Source of the DNA: Moraxellaceae bacterium
Lineage (GTDB): Bacteria > Pseudomonadota > Gammaproteobacteria > Pseudomonadales > UBA3067
DNA: 9,358 bases
Assembly: GCA_002401525.1 (NCBI GenBank)
Contig: NVTH01000003.1
Location: 2,721 to 12,078 of the forward strand
Reading direction: 5' to 3'
The translations under genes and the position numbers were made by a program. Shown piece by piece: positions 1-6,900 of this stretch (position 1 is the first letter of the stretch; the number at the start of each line of letters is the position of its first letter). The notes beneath the pieces are model-generated. The model ran no database searches. It had not been told where the DNA came from and saw only the letters and a list, made by a program, of their open reading frames with translations.

Positions 1-495
1 CAGTCGGCGGCGATACTGCAGGCGCTATCGATTGCGGTATTCTTTATTTTTCCGTCGTCGATTATGGTTTATGTTTATACCGCACTTAATCGGCAGCGTT
101 TGTTTACGATAATTTCTGCTGCGCTTTTAGTGACTAACGCGACGTTAGATATTATTTTAATTCCGATCTATGGCGCGTTCGGCGCTGCAATGGGGACCAT
201 TGTTGCGGAGGCGCTCTTTATTGTTACTTCTGTGATTTTCCTTAGGCAGTATTCTATTCACGTTAAGTTGATAAGGATTTCCTATAAGCCGCTTTTCTGC
301 GCTGTTATTGCGGGATTGGGAGTCACTTATCTTTTGTCGTTTGATGGGGTTATTCAGCTTGTTGTTGGTTCGCTATTATTTGGAGTGATTTATCTTTTGG
401 CCGTGGTGGTTACCAAAGCGCTTAATGCCGATGAGATAAATTTTATGCTCAGCTTGGTGAAGCGAAAGAACGCTGTAGGAAGCGAGTCAGATTAG
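1..495 (+). CDS. Polysaccharide/oligosaccharide flippase (Wzx/MVF-type), C-terminal part
   Basis: The frame is open from base 1, so the gene starts upstream of the window; the ATG at 64 is internal. The visible 164 residues are almost entirely hydrophobic, with about four to five membrane helices separated by short basic loops. They end in a charged cytoplasmic tail (KRKNAVGSESD) at a TAG stop. The stretch IPIYGAFGAAMGTIVAE matches the pattern seen in the C-terminal half of Wzx/MATE-like polysaccharide exporters: a helix, then a loop with P-x-x-G-x-x-G-A-A, then a helix ending in Glu. Such proteins flip lipid-linked sugar repeat units across the inner membrane. It probably closes an upstream polysaccharide operon, because a 736-bp gap with hairpins separates it from the next gene. 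A MATE-type exporter for the downstream product is possible but less likely. The family call is fairly sure; the substrate is unknown. Confidence 0.8.
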   Translation, partial: QSAAILQALSIAVFFIFPSSIMVYVYTALNRQRLFTIISAALLVTNATLDIILIPIYGAFGAAMGTIVAEALFIVTSVIFLRQYSIHVKLIRISYKPLFCAVIAGLGVTYLLSFDGVIQLVVGSLLFGVIYLLAVVVTKALNADEINFMLSLVKRKNAVGSESD

Positions 496-522
496 ATAAA
501 AGCTACAGGTCGGTAAATCTGA

Positions 523-581
523 TTAGGCATATGGCCTAAGCTGCAGGCTATGCATTGAACGTCAATGCATTCAATGTTTTT
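523..581 (+). terminator. Hairpin cluster after the flippase, possible terminator
   Basis: Three inverted repeats follow the flippase stop codon. The first is TTAGGC/GCCTAA (523-528 with 534-539, 5-nt loop). The second is TGCATTGA/TCAATGCA (551-558 with 562-569, 3-nt loop). The third is CATTGAA/TTCAATG (553-559 with 570-576), followed at once by TTTTT (577-581). The second and third share an arm, so they cannot form together. Only the third has the stem-plus-T-run form of an intrinsic terminator, and its stem is AT-rich and therefore weak. The near-perfect 19-bp palindrome at 551-569 could instead be a protein-binding site. Confidence 0.4.
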
Positions 582-1231
582 GGTGTAATCGATGGTAATT
601 TTTCATATTTTTATTGAGTGAAAAAATTGATAGCATTTCGATTGCGTCCGCGTGCGGATAGTCCTATGTCAGGCTGATAATTAAAGAGCTAAGGACCTAG
701 CGAAGATAAATTGCTTGCCAATTGTTGGTGCCTGCGCACTATTTTGGTGCTTGGCATTAAGGCTTTCGCAAAGCAAATTATGGAGCGAAATTTCAAGTCT
801 GTTATGGGGTTGAAGCTGAATAGCTGGGGCCTAATATTTCCAATGATCAGCAGTAAATTATTGTTAATAAAATAGTTATGGGCCTCTCTAATAATCGCCT
901 TTTCATTCGATAGCTGCGTCAGCTCCGTACTGGAGCGCCAGATCGGTTATTCCTTGTGTAGCCCGTGTACTCTCCGGGTTTTCGTGCGGTGCTTTCTTGC
1001 TCTCGAATGAGAGTTCTAATTTTTAGAGAGGCCCTTATGTTCTTAGGGTTGTGGATGAAATGACTCGTGAGGTCTTGAGGTTCAGGTGTTAGAATGGGCG
1101 CCTCAGATTTTCAGTGGGTTTGTTTGGCTTTAAACAGCAGGTCAGGTGATTTTCGCTCTGGATTTATTTAGAAAGAATATTTTATTTAGTGATGCCTAAA
1201 TAATGGTTTTAAAAGAAAAAAAGGTTGGTTT
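582..1231. other. Non-coding gap upstream of the biosynthetic operon
   Basis: I see no reading frame with recognisable protein sequence on either strand. Small structures include an A/T-rich inverted repeat (597-605 with 619-628), the hairpins TCCGC/GCGGA (647-651 with 654-658) and GCTTT/AAAGC (762-766 with 770-774), and a TTGGTGC word repeated at 725-731 and 744-750 inside a TGCCAA/TTGGCA pair (716-721, 751-756). The mobile-element-like palindrome at 880-1034 is listed separately. The operon promoter probably lies in 1035-1231, which is AT-rich near its end, but no convincing -35/-10 pair is visible. The start codon at 1232 is preceded by a weak AAGG (1221-1224) with a 7-nt spacer. Confidence 0.5.
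880..1034. mobile_element. MITE-like 155-bp palindromic element
   Basis: A perfect 12-bp inverted repeat, GGGCCTCTCTAA at 880-891 and TTAGAGAGGCCC at 1023-1034, bounds 155 bp with no reading frame. A second pair lies inside at nearly equal distance from the ends: CATTCGA at 904-910 and TCGAATG at 1003-1009. Further weak pairing continues inward. TTAT flanks the element on both sides (876-879 and 1035-1038), as expected for a 4-bp target duplication. Two short local hairpins sit within it: GCTCC/GGAGC (922-926 with 932-936) and CTCTC/GAGAG (1000-1004 with 1009-1013). This fits a non-autonomous miniature inverted-repeat element, but I cannot assign an IS family from the ends. A structured untranslated region is the main alternative. 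Confidence 0.5.
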
Positions 1232-2341
1232 ATGAGCGATTACCGGGATCTTTCCTATGCGTATATTGAGTTTTATGTGGGCATGGCAAAAATGGTTGCC
1301 TATTGGCATGTGCAGGCGCTCGGGTTTGAAGTTAAAGGGTATCTTGGGCCTGAAACAGGTGTTCCGGATCGCGTTTCATACCTAGTTACAAAAGGAAACA
1401 TTAATCTAATTTTCACTTCTGCTGCGAAACCTTCGTCTTCAGAGATCCTTTCATTTGTTGATCGCCATGGAAATGGCGCGAAACGTATCGCTTATAATGT
1501 TTCCAATGTCGCCGAAATTTTTGAGGATGCCGTCGCAAGCGGTGCGACTCCGATTATGTCTCCGAAAGTGTTCAGCGATGATTCTGGAGAGATAGTAGAA
1601 GCATCGATAAAATGGCTCGATGATATGGAGCTGCTTTTTTTTGATAATTCGAATTATCAGGGTTTATTTCGATTAGGTTATGAAGAACTTGTCATTGAGG
1701 GTTTTACTCCAAATTTCGACAGCGGATTGACTCATATCGATCACATCGCTTATGGCTTAGATCAAAACCAAACCGATTATTGGTGTAATTACTTTCAGCA
1801 GACCTTTGGTGGCGATATTACGCCCAATCAGGAACCGGATGATTTAGCGACTCGCTATTCGGGATTGCTGCTTAAATTACTGCGTACTTCAAGTGGCGTT
1901 TATAGTGTCTTTGTTGAGCCGCTGGATAAAGACAGTCCCTCTCAAGTTCAAGAATACTTAGACGCTTACGGCGGTTCCGGTATTCAGCATATGGCGTTGC
2001 ACACTAAAGACATCTTTTCCACGATGGAGTGCTTGCTTGCTCGTGGAGTTGATTTCGTAAAATATCCGGACGCTTATTATGATCGTTTATTGAAGCAGGG
2101 TACTGACCCGGAGCTTGTGGAACGATTGAGGCGTTATGGCCTTTTGTATGATGAGCAAGGGTCTACTTATCTTCTGCAAACGTTTACAAAACCTTTGGGC
2201 GATCGACCGACTCTTTTCTATGAAATTATTCAACGCACGAATGGTTATCAAGGCTTTGCTTTGAATAATATCGCTGAACTATATGATGCGGTTGAAGAAG
2301 AGAAATCAAAACGATCAGACGCGGCAAAAATTGACGTTTGA
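1232..2341 (+). CDS. hmaS: 4-hydroxymandelate synthase (HPPD-like Fe(II) dioxygenase)
   Basis: The 369-residue protein has the two-domain vicinal-oxygen-chelate fold of 4-hydroxyphenylpyruvate dioxygenase (HPPD), with domains at about 8-150 and 165-335. The Fe(II) ligands are H171 (HIDHIAYG), H253 (GSGIQHMAL) and E331 (LFYEIIQR), spaced 82 and 78 apart as in the family. Three features favour 4-hydroxymandelate synthase over HPPD. The conserved LPxNEP of HPPD is SVFVEP (225-230), so its Asn is V228. The C-terminal GNFxxLF is NNIAELY, with I347 in place of Phe. The following YDAVEEE resembles actinobacterial HmaS. The reaction would convert 4-hydroxyphenylpyruvate plus O2 into 4-hydroxymandelate plus CO2. 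The HmaS comparison is from memory. The next genes, a 2-hydroxyacid dehydrogenase and an NRPS, fit a biosynthetic rather than tyrosine-catabolic role. This ATG is the only plausible start; its AAGG ribosome site is weak. Confidence 0.85.
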   Translation: MSDYRDLSYAYIEFYVGMAKMVAYWHVQALGFEVKGYLGPETGVPDRVSYLVTKGNINLIFTSAAKPSSSEILSFVDRHGNGAKRIAYNVSNVAEIFEDAVASGATPIMSPKVFSDDSGEIVEASIKWLDDMELLFFDNSNYQGLFRLGYEELVIEGFTPNFDSGLTHIDHIAYGLDQNQTDYWCNYFQQTFGGDITPNQEPDDLATRYSGLLLKLLRTSSGVYSVFVEPLDKDSPSQVQEYLDAYGGSGIQHMALHTKDIFSTMECLLARGVDFVKYPDAYYDRLLKQGTDPELVERLRRYGLLYDEQGSTYLLQTFTKPLGDRPTLFYEIIQRTNGYQGFALNNIAELYDAVEEEKSKRSDAAKIDV

Positions 2342-2404
2342 GACCTTTGATTAGTTGGGGTTTAGCGGGTTGAAGTCATGAGCATATTGAGGTCTAGAAG
2401 ATGT

Positions 2405-2411
2405 TGAGGGG
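2405..2411 (+). promoter_or_regulatory. Ribosome binding site of the FAD-linked dehydrogenase
   Basis: TGAGGGG lies 5 nt before the ATG at 2417. It is the best Shine-Dalgarno match in the window and fixes this start. The 75-bp gap after the hmaS stop shows no terminator, so the two genes are probably co-transcribed. Confidence 0.65.
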
Positions 2412-2416
2412 CAGCA

Positions 2417-3868
2417 ATGGGTAACAGTGTTTTAAAGTATAAGGATGTTTTCGTTAGCCTATTGGGCGAGAGATATGTGCTCTCCGAGTCAGAACAACTT
2501 GAAGGTTACGCTCAAGATGAAACGCGTGATCTGGGTTATCTACCCGAACTTGTTCTAAAGCCGAAAAATAGCGCTGAAATTTCTCAAGTACTGACGGTTT
2601 GTCACCGTGAGGGACTGACCGTCACGCCTCGGGGTGGAGGAAGCGGTGTGAGTGGTGGTGCTCAGCCTGTGGAGGGCGGCATCGTACTTTGCATGGAGCG
2701 TCTCAATAGTATTTGCGATATCAACCAATCCAATATGACCGTTACTGTGGAGACGGGTGTCATCACACAAGAGGTCAATGAACAATTGATGCAATACGGG
2801 TTGTGGCTTCCCCCTGATCCGGGGTCGGCTGCCTTCTGTCAGATTGGCGGTAATTTATCGGAAATGGCCGCGGGTCCCAAGTCCGTTAAATACGGAGCCT
2901 TTAAAGATTACGTACTTAACTTGCAAGTGGTATTACCCGACGGGCGCATTACTTGGACGGGCGCGAATGTACGTAAGTTGGCGTGTGGTTATAACCTGAC
3001 TCAGTTGATGTTGGGGAGCGAAGGAACATTAGGCATTATCACCCGAGTGGTGTTTAAAGTGGTGCCTTTACCGAAGGAAGAAATACTCGTGCGTCTGGCT
3101 TTTTCTAGCTTACAGAACGCCTGCGATATGATTTGTAAAGTATTTGAGGCGGGGCTCACGCCTTCTGAATTAGAGTTTATTGATCGCGATTCAATTGACG
3201 CAGTCAGTGCCGCCAAAAAAGAAGCTTCGAATGCTATTGATGCTAATTCCAAATCTGCTTCCGAAGTAGTTAAAGAAGTAAGTGATAATACCGAGGTGCT
3301 TCTTTGGATCGGCTTTGACGGCGCCAATAGAGATTTACTTTTAGAGGACGCCGAGACAGCCGCCGATTTAGCTCAGGCGTACGGTGTTTTGGAAGTGCTT
3401 GTAGCCCAAGAGCCTGCTCAAAAACGAAGGTTATGGGAATACCGGCATTTAATCGGTAAAACCATCATGGAAGCCACCATATTTCGTGATATTGATTTAA
3501 GTTTCCCGCGTTCTGCGCTTCGCGATATCGTAGTCGGAACAAAACAAGTTGGGGAAAAATATGGCCTGCGCACGGTTTGTTTTGGGCACTGCGGTGATGG
3601 AAATATTCATATCCAATTGCTTCGAGACGAATTAGAGGACGCTAAGTGGGATGAATTATCCACGCTTGCAGTCACGGAGCTGTATGAATTAACCACGGCT
3701 CACGGCGGTGCTATTTCGGGCGAGCACGGCATTGGCTGTGTTGCTACATTAGGCATGTCGCTTATGTTTTCGGAAGTTCAGTTGGAACTTATGCAAGGGA
3801 TTAAGACGCTATTTGATCCAAAGAATATTTTAAATCCCGGTAAGATTATTCCGGATTTATCCCGATAA
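2417..3868 (+). CDS. FAD-linked 2-hydroxyacid dehydrogenase (GlcD/D-LDH family), probable 4-hydroxymandelate oxidase
   Basis: The 483 residues have the normal length and motif order of the GlcD/D-lactate/D-2-hydroxyglutarate dehydrogenase family. The N-terminal VAO-type FAD domain carries RGGGSG (72-77), DPGS, IGGN (143-146) and GSEGTLG (200-206). The C-terminal FAD-oxidase domain carries the metal-site motifs GHCGDGNIH (H391 and H398) and GEHG (E436, H437), then FDPKNILNPGK at the end. There is no signal peptide or membrane helix, so it is probably cytosolic and passes electrons to a carrier rather than making peroxide. Family members oxidise 2-hydroxy acids to 2-keto acids. Between hmaS and an NRPS, the likely substrate is 4-hydroxymandelate, giving 4-hydroxyphenylglyoxylate. 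That step is done by the unrelated FMN enzyme Hmo in glycopeptide clusters. Most relatives prefer D-(R) substrates, whereas actinobacterial HmaS makes the S form. The family is certain; the substrate is inferred. Confidence 0.85.
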   Translation: MGNSVLKYKDVFVSLLGERYVLSESEQLEGYAQDETRDLGYLPELVLKPKNSAEISQVLTVCHREGLTVTPRGGGSGVSGGAQPVEGGIVLCMERLNSICDINQSNMTVTVETGVITQEVNEQLMQYGLWLPPDPGSAAFCQIGGNLSEMAAGPKSVKYGAFKDYVLNLQVVLPDGRITWTGANVRKLACGYNLTQLMLGSEGTLGIITRVVFKVVPLPKEEILVRLAFSSLQNACDMICKVFEAGLTPSELEFIDRDSIDAVSAAKKEASNAIDANSKSASEVVKEVSDNTEVLLWIGFDGANRDLLLEDAETAADLAQAYGVLEVLVAQEPAQKRRLWEYRHLIGKTIMEATIFRDIDLSFPRSALRDIVVGTKQVGEKYGLRTVCFGHCGDGNIHIQLLRDELEDAKWDELSTLAVTELYELTTAHGGAISGEHGIGCVATLGMSLMFSEVQLELMQGIKTLFDPKNILNPGKIIPDLSR

Positions 3869-3922
3869 ATTAAGCGCCACGATCCAGTCACATTATCCTG
3901 AATAAATTAGTTTACTACCTTT

Positions 3923-6900
3923 ATGCATAACGACGATACGCCGAATGAAATTATGAACGGTACAGTGGACGACGTTGTTGATATCGTTGATGTCGTCGAT
4001 AATTCCGCAGCCATTAATATCGAGGCCGGGCTTCCAAGTGATGCCAACTTGCCAGCTAATCTTCCTGAAGCGTTGATCAGGGCGGCTACTCATCATCCCA
4101 ATAACGGTCTTACCTTTATTGCGTCCGTCGATGAAGAAAAGTTTTTGAGTTACGCAGATCTTCTGTTACAGGCCCAAAATGTTCAGCGAAGTTTAGCCCA
4201 GAATGGCTTGCAGTCAGGGGATTGTGTCATCCTCAAGACGGAAGATAACTGGGATTTTGTGGTGGCTTTTTGGGGCTGTATCCTTGGCGGTTATCTACCT
4301 GTGCCGGTGGCGTCCTCTCCTACCTATCGCCAGCCGCATCAGACTTTACAGCGATTGAAAGCCGTTTGGGAAAAGCTTGGTACGCCAATAATTCTTGCCA
4401 GTTGTTCTAACGGAAGCTTGCTGCGTGACGCGGCGGATAGTTTTCTTGGGATGAATAGCCATCAAGTCATCACGGTTAATGAGCTGATTTCGGCTGACCT
4501 TATCTCGGCTGAGTCGCCGGATGAAATCAATTCCAGAATTGAACACCAACAAGTGAATGCAGAAGATACTTGTTTGCTATTACTTACTTCTGGCAGTACT
4601 GGCGTGCCCAAAGCAGTAGAGCTTAGTCACAAGGGTATACTGACCCGCGCTAGGGCGCGTGCGACATGTTTTGATTTTTCGGATGCTGATGTTGCCTTGA
4701 ATTGGTTGCCTTTGGATCACGTCGCAAGTTTAGTGATGTTTCATATTCGCGACGTTTTTCTTGGTTGTCAGCAGGTACATGTGGCAACCCATTTGGTTCT
4801 AGCCGACCCCCTGCTATGGCCGGAATATATTAATCGTTATCGTGCTTCCATGACTTGGGCGCCGAGTTTTGCGTTTAAATTGGTGAACGATCAATTCGAT
4901 CCGCTTGCTAATCCTGACTGGGATTTATCTTGCATGCGTTGTCTATTGAATGGCGGAGAAGCAGTTGATCGCCAAGTGGCATTGCAGTTTCTCCAGCATC
5001 TCGGCAATTATGGAATGCAATCTGAATGCTTACTTCCCGATTGGGGAATGTCCGAAACATCCTCCGGTATTGTTCAGCCGGTGCCGCTGGTTCAGCAGGC
5101 GAGCGATTCCCTCTTTGTGGAAGTTGGCTCGCCCATCGCGGGAGTGGGGATACGAATTGTAGACGCGCAACATAACGTGATTGCTGAGAATCAAGTGGGA
5201 ATGGTCCAAGTGAAGGGCTCTACGCTTATGAACGGGTATTATCGAGACCCGAAGCGTAGCGCAGAATCATTGACTGAGGATGGCTGGCTGAAGACGGGTG
5301 ACCTTGGCTTGTTACGTAATGGTCGGCTGACGATTACGGGTCGCGACAAAGACGTCATTATTATTAAGGGTGCCAATATCGCACCGCAGGAAATTGAAAC
5401 CTTAGTGAGGGCGCAGTGGGATAATATTTCTACGGTGGCTGCGATTGCTGTTCAGGCGGGAAAAGGCGCGCCTGAAAAGTTAGCGGTATTTTTCGAATGC
5501 GTGGAGGACGGCAATAAAGATAAAGCGTTAGGTTCGCTATTACCCAAAATTCGTTCGGCGATGACCCGTCAGCTGGGTCTTAATCCTGATTATTTGTTGC
5601 CCCTTGCCGTTGACAGCTTGCCAAGAACTTCCATTGGTAAAGTGCAGCGGTCTTCGGTTAAAACCTCATTTCTTGAGGGCGAGTATGATTCTTTAATTGA
5701 ATTTAGCGCTGATTTGGAAAAAAAGAGTACCAAGCGAAGTACTGCAGTCGCGACGACTGCTTTGCAAAAGAAACTGTTGCAAGTATTCGCTGAGGTTCTC
5801 AAACAGAGTGATTTAGGCGTCGAGGACAATATTTTTAATCGCGGTGGCGATTCGCTTTTAGTGACTAAAGCGGTTGCTAGAATTGTCGCGGAGATGGGCG
5901 CCAATATTAAGCTGCAGGATATTTTTTCCTGCCCAACGGTTTCTCAGCTTGCAGATTTAATTGATCATCGTCATTCGATTGCAGCTAAAGGCGGCAAGGA
6001 TGAAGCAAGCACCACTTTCTTGAAAGATTACCTGTCTGTAGATTGCGCCAATGAAATAGCACCGATCGCGCCGAACCAATACGGTTTATGGGTCATTCAG
6101 CAATTAAGGCCTGAGACGGCGGCTTACAATATTTATCAGGCGTTAGAGATCGCCGGAGATTTAGACGTTAAAGCATGGCGGGCTAGTTTACAGACTGTTG
6201 TTGATCGGCACGCCGCGTTGCGAACGGTGTTTGTATTAAAGGATCAGCAACCCTGCCAAAAGATTCTTGAAAATGTGCAGGTCAAGTTGCCGGAAGAAAA
6301 CCTGCAACACCTTTCTGTTGACGAGGCTGAGTTAGAAGGGCAACGTTTAAGCGCTGAATTAATCAGTCGTCCCTTTGAATTATCTGAGGGACCTTTATTA
6401 CGTGCTTCGCTGATTCGATTGACGCAAGATCGCCATCTTTTTGTACTGTGTATGCACCACATCAACTGTGACGGTCATTCGCTTCATGGCATTGTTCAGG
6501 AATTACTGGACACATACTCCTTCACCATCAGCGGCTCAGCAAATCAGGCGGTAGATTTAACTCCTTCAATCTCCACTGCTTATGCGAACTGGCAGCAAGC
6601 TCGATTATCGGAAGCTCGAGGGGATGAGCTTCGGGATTTCTGGCAACAAAAAATGACTCCTGCGCCTCTGCCTTTGGATTTCCCCACCGATAAAACACAT
6701 CCAAGGCTACAGTCATACCAAGGGGCTAGGTTCGATTTCAACTTGTCACCTGCCTTATCATCGGGCGTCTCTGAGGTGGCTCAGAAATCTGGCAGTACAT
6801 TCTTTATGGTGCTGATGGCTGCTTACCAATTACTGTTAATGCGCTACTCCGGGCAAAAGCAGCTTTGCGTTGGCACGCCGGTGGCGGGCCGAACTGATGC

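Noticed and set aside
551..569. LuxR-type lux box
   Set aside because: The palindrome TGCATTGA-ACG-TCAATGCA has similar length, but lacks the usual CTG/CAG-type core, and no luxI/luxR gene is in the window.
1152..1180. Sigma-70 promoter TTCGCT / GAATAT with 17-bp spacing
   Set aside because: The -10 matches only three of six consensus positions; too weak to report as a feature.
1232..2341. Tyrosine-catabolic HPPD feeding homogentisate degradation
   Set aside because: The HPPD-specific Asn and Phe motifs are replaced, no homogentisate dioxygenase, isomerase or hydrolase gene follows, and the neighbours are a dehydrogenase and an NRPS.
2341..2395. AGACCT/AGGTCT inverted repeat between hmaS and the dehydrogenase
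   Set aside because: Six bases with a 43-nt loop is expected by chance, and there is no T-run.
2555..3327. Antisense reading frames within the dehydrogenase gene
   Set aside because: They are fully inside a clearly coding gene, have no ribosome sites and no recognisable protein features.
2417..3868. GlcD subunit of glycolate oxidase
   Set aside because: No glcE- or glcF-like gene follows; the next gene is an NRPS, so a stand-alone dehydrogenase in a biosynthetic operon fits better.
4058..5692. Fatty acyl-AMP ligase giving a lipopeptide starter
   Set aside because: FAALs normally show LPxYHDMG at the A4 position; here it is LPLDHVA, and the next domains and upstream genes point to an aromatic acid. 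Kept only as an alternative.
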